DNA from: Anaeramoeba flamelloides
Taxonomy: Eukaryota > Metamonada > Anaeramoebidae
Direction: 5' to 3'
Length of the DNA stretch: 64,000 bases
Assembly: GCA_027625915.1 (NCBI GenBank)
Contig: JANTQA010000063.1
Span: 4,173,501-4,237,500, forward strand
This document shows, in pieces, positions 22,701 to 34,285 of the stretch (the first letter of the stretch is position 1; every line of letters begins with the position of its first letter). The position numbers and the translations under genes were made by a program. The notes under the pieces were generated by a model that was not told the DNA's origin, did no database searches, and saw only the letters and a list, made by a program, of their open reading frames with translations.

Positions 22701-25700
22701 TTGTTCGTTACTTTGTTTTGTATAAAAAAAATGCAATATTTTTTTTTCACTTTCCAGAAAATATTTCAACAATCATATTTTGTAATAAATCCAACAGAAA
22801 TTGATTAAATCAGTATTAATATTCTACTTATTTTGTTATTGCAAATTTATTAATAGATCCACTAAGAAAAGGGGATTTTTTATTTGAAATGTAAAAAAAA
22901 AAAATGTCACACTGTTTTGGAAATACCTTACGTAAACTCGAACATCTTATATCTTAAAAAAAAAAAAAAAAACTCTAATTATTTAAATTATTTAATTTCA
23001 AATAAAAACTTAAACCTTACCTCGCCTTTTTTAAAGAATTTTGAATTTTTTTTAAATGTTCCGATTTAATTGTCATAATGGGCACGGGAAAGTTGGTTGA
23101 AAGAAATTGGAAAATTTCTTTACGATTATCTTCTGTTGATTTTTGTAATTCACCGAATTTCATCATTAATTTACTCAATTCAAATTCCTTTGATTTAATT
23201 CTTGTCAACGGTGATTCTTCTTCCTGCTGTTCCTGCTGTTCCTGCTGTTCCTTTTCCTTTTCGCCTTCCTTTTGTTCCACTTCTTGATTAATGGCTCTTT
23301 CCAATTCATCTTGCTCATCCTCGAGCCCACTGTCGTTTACACCAAAAATGTATAAGGCATCACCAAGCATTTTACCAAATGAACTGGAATTTATTCCAAA
23401 GCGAGTATATTGTTCGCTTGCTTTTAATAGTTTTTCCATTTGGTCATTTGTTTCTTCTTGCTTGTCGGTTAAAAGTGATATTAAAATATTTATTGAATCT
23501 CTTTTTCTTTTAATTCGATTTTTTTCCTTTTCTGTTAATAAAGGCGCACTGCTAAACCCTTTCCCCTTTTTCCCCTTTGCTAAATCCCATCTTTGGATAG
23601 TGGTATCCTTGGATCCAGTTAAAACGCACTCGCTACAAACTGCTAATGAAGTGATTGATGATGTATGCCCTTCATATAGATAATCGCATTTCCAATTTTT
23701 AATATTGAATCCTTTCATTGTGTTGTCTCTCCCGATTGAATAAAGAACATTATCCACAATTTGAAAATCATTCACACGCCCAGAATGCGCAACAAAATAT
23801 TTGATTAATTGGCCAGTAGAGATGGAAAATATTCCAATCATACCATCCCAACACCCTAATGAATTATTTGATTCAATTTTTAAATATATATATATATATA
23901 TATATGAATATTGATTAAAGGAATAATAATGAAAAAAAATAATAATAATGTTTAATAAAATTAATATATAATTTTTATTTATTTTTGGTTACAGTCAGTT
24001 CCGCTTTTAAGGTTACAAACTTTCAACGAAATTTAAGGCACAAAAAAATCTCAAATTAAGGCACAAATTTTGTAATTTTTTTTTTTACAATTTATTTTAC
24101 TCGAATCAAAATTTTGTGCTTTAATTTGAGATTTTTATTGTGCCTTAAATTTCGTTGAAAGTTTGTGCCTTAAAAGTGGAACTGACTGTATATATTTTCT
24201 TCTTTTACTGGGTTTATCTCTTTCTTTATATTTATACTTGTTTAAAGAATATTTCGGTACTTTGGAAAGTTAATTTTTATGTTTTTTTCCATTAAAAAAG
24301 AGAGTACTAAATTCATTTTGTTTGCATTAAGTTTTTTTTTTAATTTAAAAGAATTTATTAAAATATTTGATTGAACCCAATTTTTTAAAATTAAAAAAAA
24401 AAAGTAGTCATTAGGTTTTCTCTATTCTTCTGTTTATTTAGTAAATGGATAGATTTGACGTAATAAAGTAGAAAACCTCAAGAATAGCTCAGTTTTTTCA
24501 GAAATTAAAAAATAAAAAAAAACTGCTTTTAGTTTTTCCATCATTTAAAAGAATTGAGTTAAATCTTTGATTTTACTCTATTATTTTGAATTCTGGGAAA
24601 CTGCAGTTAGCTTTTTTTTAATTTGAGAAATAAAAAGAAAATTTTTGAGGTTTTCTTTTAATTTCTTAAATTAAAAAAAAAGCTAGAAACTTGACGGCAC
24701 TCCACGTCACTCGAAGGCGCTTAAAAACACTCTACGACACTTCCCGAATAGTTCATCTTGAGTTTGTGATATTGTCAAATAGAGTGAGACGGCAAGTATT
24801 GTCAATTCTCCCAAGAATCAGATCCACTTCCTAAATTTAGAGGAATTTTTTTCAGATTCATATCCCATTCAGTTTTTAGAATCGTGAAAAAGATTCAAAT
24901 CGGGTAGATAAATGATTACTTATACAACCAGTGTTTCTATGAAGTCTAAGTCCTATTTTTTAATTCAAATTACACTTCAATGGCTTTTCGGAACTTTTTG
25001 AAAAAATGATAAAAAAAAAAAAGTGGTTATGGGGTTACAAGTATAAACATTATGTCTCTACTTTTTTTTGTTGTTTCTTGATATAAAATTTTCGTTTTTT
25101 CAAGAATAAATATAAATTTAGAGTTTTTTGATAAAGTAACTTTAAAAAAGTTTTTGTTCAGTTTCTAAAAATAGGTCTATTGAAGTTTATCATCTATTTT
25201 AAAAATAATTTTGAAAACTTTTTTGATCACACTTTTTTAAAATGATTCTAGAACAAATTTGAAGTTAAGTTATTTTCAAAAAAGCAGAAAAAATTTATTT
25301 TATAAGTATTCCTGGAAGAAGTATAAATTACACTCTAAATGTCCATTTTACTTTTATTTCCTCAAAGGTAATTTAAGCGTAAAACAATAGATTTCACCAT
25401 TGTTCAAGGGAAAGACATACTCTAAATTTTTTTATGTTTAAAAAGCCAAACAAAAAAATTGAAAAGAAAAAAAGGAAAAAAGGAAAAAGAAAAAGAAAAA
25501 AAATAGGAATTTAAAAAGGGTTTATAAGAAGCAATTGGTAAAAATCAAACAAAAATAAAAACCAATGATATCTTTAATTAAGGACTCCCAAAATCACATC
25601 CAAGATACTTTTGGTTAATTTAATTTTAATTTGATAATTGATCATGAATGTTCACTTGGGGATCGTTGTTTAATTGTTTTAATTTCTTTTTTTTTTTTCT

Positions 25701-28700
25701 GATCTTATTTACTTTAAACCTTTGGTCATTTTTAGCCTTTGCTTTTTTAGTTTTTATTTTCAAGTTACTCATACTTTGGTGCTTCAGTGCCACAGTATTA
25801 GAAAGTAACCACTTGATCTTTTCCCTTTTATAAGTCTTCTTCCCAATATAAAGAAGATTCAGCCAGGGGAAAAATGGAAAAAAAATGAAAAAATTTATTT
25901 TAAAATCTCTTTATTAAACTTAATTCCAAATAATAACAATTTAAATTTCCAAAATTGTTATTAATCATTTCTAATTGTACAAAATAATCCAATTTGTTTA
26001 TTTGTAATACATTACCTAAATAAAGGATATCAAATTTTCTGATCTCAATTTTATTTGTTATTTTTTTCAAGGTGTGAAAATTTCTGGTTATTTTCTTCTT
26101 TTTGATATTAAAACAAATCGTTTTCTTAAAAGAGGTTTAATCGAGACAAAATTTCCAAAAGAAGGAAAAGCTCATAACTGTATTTTGTTGTTTAAAAAAT
26201 AGTTTGTGTGTTTGTCATATTGCCCATTTTTTTTTTTATTGAAATTGTCTTTATACCTTTTTTTCTCCAAAAAAGTGAAATATTTTTTTTAGAAATATTT
26301 TGATGAACATATTTTGAAAAAACAAAAATAGACACTGATTCAATTAGTAATAAAATTCATTTTAATTTTAAATTACTAATTTAAGAAAATGGAATACTAC
26401 CCAAAGAGAAAATATTATTTGAAATAGATAAAAAAAAATTCCCCATTTTTTAGAAAAAGCTTATATCATTTTTTTTTTTTAAAATTGAGTTAAAAACATT
26501 TCAAAAATTGTTGAAACTACTTTGTATTGATCGAATTTTTCATATTTATCTCTATTTGTATTATTTTTATCCTATTCATTCTTTTGTTTCTTTACAAAAT
26601 TTTGATTGTGTCTTTTTGTTTGTCAAGGAAATATTTCAGTTTACATGATTTAATTTATTATCTTTATGTTAATATTCAAATCAATTATTAAAAATGGGTA
26701 GTAAAAATTTACAATTTCGAGTGGCACTATTTATGAGAAATTTAATCATTAAAATCATTTCATTATCCATATACATTAATATTTTAATAAATACAGGAGT
26801 GGGATTGTGTAATAGAATAATGTGTTCATATACCAATTAAAGAATTAAAAACAAAAAATTTAAAAAATTGATCCAAGAAAAAACAATAAAAAATCATTTA
26901 TTTCTTGATCTTATCTGTAAAATTTGATAGTAATTACTTTTTCTTTACTTAATTTTATTTTATGAATTCTTATCTTTATAAAATTCTTTTCTATTTGAAA
27001 AAAGTTTTTGAGAAACAAATTACTTTTTATTTCTAAAGAATTTCCAAAATGAATTTAAAAATCCTATTTTCATTTAATTCATCTAATTCTAGTTTTGGTT
27101 CAGAAAATCAGAGATTTTTAAATTCTTTTTCTTCAGAAATATAGATTTTTTGAATGATTTGTTTCATTTAAAACAATTTATTTTCAAGTTAAATTTGTAA
27201 AAACCAAAAAATTATTAATTCATGATCAAATTTTTTAACAATATTTCGTTTATTTTGGGTTAAATATTTTGAATTTGTTTTTTGATTTCAATAATTTTGA
27301 TTTTCCCTTTAATCTTTGAAACAATATTCTTTGTTTTGGCTTTGTTTGGTAAAATTATTTGAAAAAAGAATCTTGAAAATAAATCTGTAAGGGGGGATTT
27401 TTTGTTAAAAAACGATAAATAGGAATGATGTGAGAAATTCAAAATGGCAATTTCTTGTTTATTCTACTGATTTCTCATTAAAGAAGATAAAGAAGAAAAC
27501 AAATTGTATAAAATAGGATTTGATTTTTTTTTTTTTTCATTCTTGATTTCAACAAGTTTATTTGGAAAGATGATCTTTCTTATTTGGTCTTCTAAAAAAA
27601 AAAAAATGATTTGGTTAAAATACACACCTTCGAAATGTCTATTTTATTGGTTTTAGTTTTTCTGTTTATTTCAACATTTATTTTGTAACATATTTCCCAG
27701 ATCAAAAAATGTTTTAATAAAAACAAAAGTTTTTATCAAAAAAAATGTTTAAAAAATCAAAAAATTAAAGATTCTGATCTTGATTGTTTTGTTTTCTAAT
27801 ATTCTTTTCACAAATTAGAGTAGTGAATGATATTTTGATTTACAAAATTTAAAAATCTTTTGTTACTCAAAAAATCTTTTTTCAGTAATTTCCTCGCAAT
27901 TAAAATTTCTAAAATTTTAAAATACTGGTATTTTAATAATAAATGGGAAAAAAAATTTCACTTCATTTCACTCTCTTTCTTTTTTTGTATTTCAAAAATA
28001 AGATATTTTCAGCTATTGAAAAAAATTCAAAGAAGTAGATTGTAAGTTTTGACTCTGTTTGTTTGGGTCTTTTATTATGATACACATTGAGATACTTTGG
28101 GTGGACTAAGAACCCTTAACGGAAGACTTTTGAATCGAAAAATATGAAAATGAAGTGAAAATTTATCCCATTTAAAGATCAAATACCAGCATACATGGTT
28201 TCTCAATTATTTTTGTTTTTAAGATAATACAAAAGCAGGTATTAAATCGTAAAAATTTCTATCATTATAATCTTGTTATTTTTTTTTGTAAAATACAAAT
28301 CATGGTATAATTCTTGTTGATCAGATCGAAAAAAAACAAAAAAAATAGCACTAATTTTCAGAAGAACAATTGAACTCTGGACAATTAAAAGATAAATTAA
28401 CAAAAAGAATCTCTTACCTGCAAAAATTTGATCTCCATTCACAAACAATTTTGTTATTGGGTATTTAAAGCCTTCACAAATGCGTACACATCGATCTAAA
28501 GAAGGATCCCATATCTTGATTTGTCCGTTTTTGTGCCCAGTATAAATGAATTTCTCATCATTGATTACACATGTTATAAAGGAGTTGTGGTTTAAAAATT
28601 GTTTTTTAGGCTGCCCTGTTGTCATGTCCCATTCAATTAAAGATTTGTCGACAGACGCCGAATAGATATTATCCCCTAATCCAAAGACGCCTGTAATTAA

Positions 28701-29460
28701 CCCAGAGTGGGAATCAATTACCTTTTTACAGGAACAACTTTCGATGTCGAAGATTCTTTTTATGTTTTTTATTTTTCCCAAAAGAATAATTTTTTGGAGA
28801 AAGTTTGGAAGAACAAAAAAATTTTTCAAAAAAAAGAAAAGATAAAGAAAAAAAATAACAAAAAAACAAATTTTTAGTGATAAGTTATTATGTTCGAATA
28901 AAATTTTCAATTATTTGAAACAAGCTTCCCATTTAAAAACGGGGTTTAAATATTTTTAAGATTTTAAAATACAAACAACAAAAAATAAGAAAAAAACAAA
29001 TTTTTTTTGTTTAATTGTTTTTTATTTTTTTTTTTGTTTGGAGATTTTTTATAATTTTTTTTTTGGGTTCAAATACAAACCTAATTGTTTGATCTGCAGA
29101 TCCTGTATACAAAGTTTTGTCTTTGACATAAATGGCAGAAATGGAGTCTTTGTGTCCTTCAAATTTTTTTAATTCTTTTCCTTTTTCTGTATCCCACAAG
29201 CGCACTGTTGCATCATCTGAAACAGAATATAAAGAATCTTCCACTATTAACAAATCCGTAATTGCGCCAGTGTGACCAAGAAAAGTTGTTGTTTCTTTTT
29301 GTTCCTTGAGATCCCATTTTTTTATTGTCTTGTCATGTGAGGAGGAATATGCTTGGTTGTTGTCAATTACAATTCGTGAAATGGTTGACGTGTGCCCATT
29401 ATAAAGAGAAAGTGGCATTATTGTTCCACTTTCTTCAGACAAATGAAGGTACTGAGACAT
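19716..29460 (-). CDS. WD40-BAR-SH3 fusion protein, four exons, 738 aa
   Basis: Exons are 29,460-29,081, 28,755-28,418, 23,855-23,021 and 20,379-19,716. All junctions are GT...AG, phases match, and the joined length (2,217 nt) is 738 codons plus stop. Residues ~15-335 carry about eight WD40 repeats (GHTSTIS...IKKWDL, GHTGAIT...VRLWDT and others); junction 1 restores DQTIRIFD and junction 2 restores FAGCWDGMIGIF. Residues ~350-610 are helical and coiled-coil, split by a polyQ/E insert; junction 3 restores KKARSIQKDYLNSYEAL. With KFDELDVFTKSEIF and YYKNTYDLL this looks like a BAR membrane-bending domain. A KENE-rich linker leads to an SH3 domain (EDYQATNKNELTLKKDDVIE...GVYPNYI) that lacks the usual Trp. 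Likely a membrane-curvature and actin/endocytosis adaptor (inference). Introns 2 (4.6 kb) and 3 (2.6 kb) are filled with repeats. Confidence 0.87.
21195..22033. repeat. Palindromic repeat array, copy 3 (WD40-BAR-SH3 intron 3)
   Basis: The longest array. The same hairpin modules recur (TTTTTACTTTTTGAAATAAA with TTTTAAAAAGTAAAAAAAAC; CAGAATTCAAAAGAATACAG), and GTGCCTTAGAGTGTCGTCGA lies among the linkers. It ends CCTAACGACACTTCC, the complement of the array edge at copies 1 and 2. Clear LINE tail sequence is not seen next to it. Confidence 0.75.
22317..22928. mobile_element. TA-flanked TIR element, family B copy 1
   Basis: A 612-bp element with TA on both sides. The left end is AGATATTTCCAAAAAATCAG; the right end reads AGGTATTTCCAAAACAGTGT on the complement. 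The interior matches 25,870-26,461 (for example AACTGTATTTTGTTGTTTAA). It lies within intron 3 of the WD40-BAR-SH3 gene. Its ends resemble the element nested at 57,890. Confidence 0.75.
23992..24188. mobile_element. Foldback MITE, copy 2 (WD40-BAR-SH3 intron 2)
   Basis: A 197-bp palindrome flanked by TA, starting CAGTCAGTTCCGCTTTTAAG and ending GTGGAACTGACTG. It is the same family and length as the copy inside the LINE. Confidence 0.92.
24410..24745. repeat. Palindromic repeat array, copy 4 (WD40-BAR-SH3 intron 2)
   Basis: It contains the TTTAATTTGAGAAATAAAAA / ATTTCTTAAATTAAAAAAAA hairpin. Its edge is a run of roughly 10-bp GC-richer units (GGCACTCCACGTCACTCGAA, GGCGCTTAAAAACACTCTAC) ending ACACTTCCCGAAT. 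That is the same edge word as copy 2 where it meets the LINE tail. No further LINE sequence is recognisable beyond it. Confidence 0.7.
25626..25850 (-). CDS. Orphan coding exon nested in WD40-BAR-SH3 intron 2
   Basis: It encodes about 75 residues ending in TAA, with protein-like composition: NLLYIGKKTYKREKIKWLLS, NTVALKHQSMSNLKIKTKK, DQRFKVNKIRKKKKKLKQLN. It is on the same strand as the surrounding gene but is not needed for that gene's reading frame. It could be a nested gene, an alternative terminal exon or debris of a captured gene. The upstream end abuts repeat family B and no acceptor is certain. The product was not recognised. Confidence 0.42.
   Translation of the reverse strand, partial: YIGKKTYKREKIKWLLSNTVALKHQSMSNLKIKTKKAKAKNDQRFKVNKIRKKKKKLKQLNNDPQVNIHDQLSN
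25870..26461. mobile_element. TA-flanked TIR element, family B copy 2
   Basis: Matches 22,317-22,928 through much of its length (TTTAATCGAGACAAAATTTC, CATAACTGTATTTTGTTGTT). The right end reads AAGCTTTTTCTAAAAAATGG on the complement, beside TA. The left end is eroded. Confidence 0.65.
26688..27936 (+). mobile_element. TTAA-flanked 1.2-kb element, copy 1 (WD40-BAR-SH3 intron 2)
   Basis: Bounded by TTAA. The interior is shared with 32,531-33,749, 35,305-36,720 and 37,095-38,308 (for example TCATTCTTGATTTCAACAAG). On its complement it holds remnants of an ORF (EPKLELDELNENRIFKFILE; NKAKTKNIVSKIKGK) with several in-frame stops. The TTAA ends suggest piggyBac-like mobilisation; no DDE domain was recognised. 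Confidence 0.65.
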
Positions 29461-32400
29461 TACTCAATTTTCTATCAACTAATAATGATTAATAGAAAAA
29501 AAATGAGATGATATTTTTTGTGATTTTTTTGAATTTGGAAATATTCGAAAAAACACCCGATAAATATATTAAGCAACATGAGTGAGATTTTTTTCTTTAA
29601 ATTGGAGATCAAAATAATTTGCTGTAAAAAATATCTCTTTAGAACTGAAAAAAGTTTTTGTTTTTTGGTACTCTTGGGCTTTAATAGAGAAGTCAAATAT
29701 TAAATTATATTGTCATTGAAAACAAACCCACATCAGTTTAAGCTGACTCAAGGGTCTCTAAAAATTCTATGAGTGAAGTAGTACTTTAAAGTTAATTTTA
29801 TTAATTATAAATGATCCTTGTGTCAGTAAGAAAACCCAAATATTTTAGAAAAAATGAAAGATTTGGGACAATTTTAATGAGTGTTCATAAATAGAGAGAC
29901 TTTAAAGTTAACAAATATCATTCTTAAATCTGTATCTCGAAAATTGAGATTAAAGAATCAAAAACTTTTATTTTTAGCCAAAATTAAACAATTAACTATA
30001 GATTATTGTTACAATTATTTTCTACAGATTAGTTATATATTAATAATTACAACGAGTTTTTGTCAGAAATAAAATTAAAAATAATTAACTTGTCGGTTTT
30101 TGGTTATTATTTATTGAATAAATCTTTGAAATTAAAAAATAAAAAAAAATATTTACTTTTGGAGGTTCTGAAGAATTATTTAATTAAATACAGGGATAAT
30201 ATTATATTGATTTTTTTTTTTTTTTAGAATGAAATATGAAAAATATTTTCAAAATTACAATTTTTTAATTTTGATCTTTAGAAATAAATCTAATGATTTA
30301 TAGTTTTAAAACAGTTATCATAGGCAAGATTAACTTTTGGTACTATTCCACTCATCAAATTGAAAGAGAAATTAGAGCCATTGTTCATTTACACTATTTA
30401 CTTTCAATTTTAATTCATGTTCATTATATCCAACTTATTGGAGGCGTTAGTCCATTAATCCCATAATAAGGGTTTATTAGTTTTTTTTTCAGCTTTTTTG
30501 GAAAGTTTATGGGTCTACTAACTTACCATTGTATTTCCATCATACACACTGTTTGAAGATAACAAAAATAATATTGTCAAATGGCACTTCTATAATAGAA
30601 AAAAATAAAATAAACAAAATAGAATAAAATGATGCTCAAAAACAAAAAATTCAATAATATAAAAAACGTAAGATCCACAATGAATAAAATCGATTAACCA
30701 AAAAAAAAAACTCAATGTAAAAAATAATCAAATTAAAAAAAAAATTATAATATTTATTTTTTTAATACCCGAATAAAAAAATTATTTTATAATCTCTCTA
30801 ACATCTTTATAAAAAAATTTCCTTTTATATAATGATTTTTTTAATATATTTTGAAAAAATATTTCGAAAACAGTCTTATAAAATGTTATAATTTTTATAA
30901 CACATTTTATTAGAAATATTTATATTATAAAAGTTGTTATTATAAAATTTGTAAACATTTTGAACTTTTATTATACATTTACAAAATGTTTATATATTGT
31001 TAAAGAAAATTTTTTTTTTTTATTAGCTTATTCATGTATACTTTAATTTTATAATTTGATACAAGTTGTTTTATCCCCTTATGAAATCAATATTTTCCAA
31101 TTTAATCCAATTCTGGATAAATTACAACCGTCTGAATTTCGAAAAAGTGGGTATTTTTTTTGTTCAAAATAACTCATTGATAGAAATGAAAAAATAAAAA
31201 AATAATATTTTAGTTCTTCGAAAATGTACTAAAAAAAGAAACTCAGAAACCGGCACAATTATAATAAAAATTATAATTTACTATGATTTAAATTAGATTA
31301 TATGTAGACATTATTTGTTTTGTTTTTTTTTTTTTTTTTTCAGTAAATATCCTCTTTTTTGATTGTTTATTTTTCGGGGTATTTCATAAAGTACATTTTT
31401 TTTAGTTTTTTATTGATATTAAGTACTTATTAACATTATTAAAAACGTTTTTTAAATTTCTAAAAAAATTTTTAATAATAATTACTTTAGTCTTTAATAA
31501 AAAATGCATATTATCTTTATTTTATCAAATGGATAAATTTTAATTTTTATGAGCTTTAATTTTTTAAAAATTCCCTTTTTTATTTTATTTTATCCCTCTA
31601 ATTTGTTTGTCTTCACTTATATATATATATATATATATTATTCTGAGGGTAAAAATAATAAAATATCATTAAAAGAATTCATTGAGTTGGTCAAGACTAA
31701 CCATAACAAACTTGTTGGTTCTCAGATGTTCAAATAAACTGAAGGAATCTTAATGGGGGGTAATTTTAAATCCACAAATGTGATTTGAAAACAAGTTTTA
31801 AAAATATTTATTACAGAAACAATTATTAATTACTAAATATTTGTCTACAATAAGAAAAAAAAAAACTAAATATTTTATTAAGGTGTTAGTATCATCATAT
31901 ATTTATACATTGTTAAAGTGTGTATTAATTATGGGTAAATAGTATAAACACAATCGTTTAACTGGTACTAAAAAATCTAATATAACTATTAATGAACAAT
32001 AAATTATGAGATTTTTACTAAAGATCACAATCAAAAAAATTGTAATTTTGAAAATATTTTTCATATTTCATTCTAAAACAAAAAAAAAATCAAAATAATA
32101 TTATTATATATTTAATTTAATAATTCTTATTTATAAACTTCCAAAAGTTACTATTTTTTTTTTTTTTAATATCAAGATTTACTCAATAATTTTCAACATA
32201 AAAAAAATCAAATACTCTATTTTTTTTATTTCTCTTTTGAGGAAAATAATTGTAATTTCAATATTATTATCATATATAAAAATAAATTATAACAATAATC
32301 AATTAGTCAATTGTTTAATTTTGACAAAGAATAAAAATTTTTTACCATCTAATCTGTATTTTCGAGATATTATTTAAGAAAGAGAATTATCAACTTTGAA

Positions 32401-32530
32401 GTCTTTCTATTTTGAACACTCATTAAAATTGTCATCAAAATCTTTCTTTTTTTCTAAAATAGTTGGATTTTCTTACTGACACTAGGATAATTTTTAATTA
32501 CTGAGATCAACTTTTAGGTTATATTTTCTG
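29461..32530. other. Intergenic, weak coding hints only
   Basis: Upstream of the WD40-BAR-SH3 gene. Mostly homopolymer-rich AT sequence with a (TA)n run at ~31,619-31,639. A readable frame at 30,293-30,450 (MIYSFKTVIIGKINFWYYST...) and the EF-hand-like segment listed separately are the only coding hints. Confidence 0.4.
31640..31737 (+). CDS. Possible terminal exon of an EF-hand-type protein
   Basis: After TATTCTGAG the frame reads GKNNKISLKEFIELVKTNHN and KLVGSQMFK before TAA. The GKNNKISLKEF pattern fits the second half of a Ca-binding EF-hand loop with its exit helix. A candidate upstream exon at ~31,080-31,146 (INIFQFNPILDKLQPSEFRK) is followed by GTGGGT. No complete gene could be assembled, so both pieces may be chance frames. 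Confidence 0.3.
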
Positions 32531-33749
32531 TTAAGGTGCTATTCGCATTATTCATTTTTTGAGTGCCACCATTTATACAAAAATGAATCCTTCAAATCGT
32601 TTCTTTAACCAAAGATATTGATATTTTAATAAATATGAGAGTGGGATATATCCTAGTAAAAGATATTTTCAAACCCACTAAAAAATGGAAATCAAGAAAA
32701 TGAAACAATTGATCAAGATAAAAATAAATAAAAATCATTTATTACTTGATCTTATTTTTAACCTTTGATACAATTACTCCCTCTTTACTCGGCTTTATAT
32801 TAAATTCTTTATCAAAATAAGTTTCGATGTAAAACTTTTGAGAAACAATTTTTTTTTTATTTTTAATAAAATTTCCAAAATGAATATTTAAAAAACGCTT
32901 TTCAGTTAATTCATCTAATTCTAGTTTTGGAAATGAAAATAGGAAATTTTTTTAATTCTTCTTCAGAAATATATATTTATTGGAGATATTTGTTTGGTGT
33001 TTAATATTATTTTTTTTCCTTTTAAATTGGAAACTAAAAATAATTCTGAATCTGATTGAAATTTTTTCTTGAATTTTTCACTCATTTTGATTTGAATCTT
33101 TTTTAACTGTTTTTTGATTCCCAGAATTCAACTACTTTATTTTGCTTTTTGAAATAGTATTTTTTATTTTGGGGATTTTTTAATAAAAATATTTGAAATA
33201 AGTAAATTTTTAAAAGCAAATTTGTAAAAAAATGTTTTTAAAAATAATAATAAATAGTAATGGGGCGAGAAATTCAAGGTTATAAATTATTTGGATTCAT
33301 ACAAACCAAAAAGATAAAGTTGAAACAAATCTTGTAAATAAGCTTTTATTAAATATTTTTTTTTTTTTCATTCTTAATTTCAACAAATTTATCTGGACTG
33401 GTGATCTTTCGATTTTGGTATTCTTAAAGAAAATATTTTGATCAAACACACATCTTTTCAGTTCTATTTTTATGGTTTTCTGTTGTACTTATTTCACTGG
33501 GCAGATATAAACACATTTCTAAATCCAAAACCTAATTTAATAAAACCAGAAAAGTTTGAATAAAAAAAATGTTCAAAAATCGAAAAAGGAAAGAATTCAC
33601 TCTAAATTTCTTTAATTCTTTTCACAAATAGATCAGTAATGATGTTTTGTTTCAAATTTTCAATATCTGGTAACACTCAAAAAATAGTTTTCGGTAATGT
33701 TCACACAATTAACATTTTTCAAAAGGGTAAAAAGTACTTACTTCCTTAA
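32531..33749 (+). mobile_element. TTAA-flanked 1.2-kb element, copy 2
   Basis: Starts TTAAGGTGCTATTCGC, then CATTTTTTGAGTGCCACC shared with copy 4. Ends AAAAAGTACTTACTTCCTTAA. The interior is collinear with the other copies. The complement carries a decayed frame containing PKLELDELTEKRFLNI. Confidence 0.75.
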
Positions 33750-33879
33750 GTGAATTTTTAGAGACACCCTAAACAACGAAGAACTAACCTGATTTGCATT
33801 CAATAAAAGCATAATTTAATTTTTGAATTCTCCTTGGTTGATAGTCCCTTAGAAATTAACTCTTAATTACACAAAATTT

Positions 33880-33966
33880 AAGAAAAAGAAAAAGAAAAAG
33901 AAAAAGAAAAAGAAAAAGAAAAAGAAGAAGAAGAAGAAAAAGAAGAAGAAAAAGAAGAAGAAGAAG
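33880..33966. repeat. (AAAAAG)n / (AAG)n microsatellite
   Basis: Pure AAGAAA-type hexamer units pass into GAAGAAGAA triplets. It is about 320 bp downstream of the thioesterase stop codon and does not extend its frame. Confidence 0.9.
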
Positions 33967-34285
33967 CAAATATTGTAATTTATCTCAAATATGTGTGAAT
34001 AAATTAATAATAAAAGCAAAGCAAAATAAAAAGTGTGTAATAAATAAATCTTGGGGAATATTTATTTTAATTTCTTTTTGAATTCTTTTCCCAAGAAAAA
34101 GAAAGAATCGAAAAAAAAAAAATAAAAAAGATGTATGATCCTATTTAATAGAAATATTTGAATTTGTTCGATGTCGTCTTTGAATATAATTCTTGTCAAA
34201 CATAGAAAATGATGTTAATAGATGATTGTTCAAAATTTTTGTCAAAACAAAAAATGAGGAAAAGAGTTTATTTTTGTTCCTCGGC

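Noticed and set aside
30293-30467. Small gene MIYSFKTVIIGKINFWYY...
   Set aside because: Two overlapping frames look equally good, neither has splice support or homology, and AT-rich DNA gives such frames by chance.
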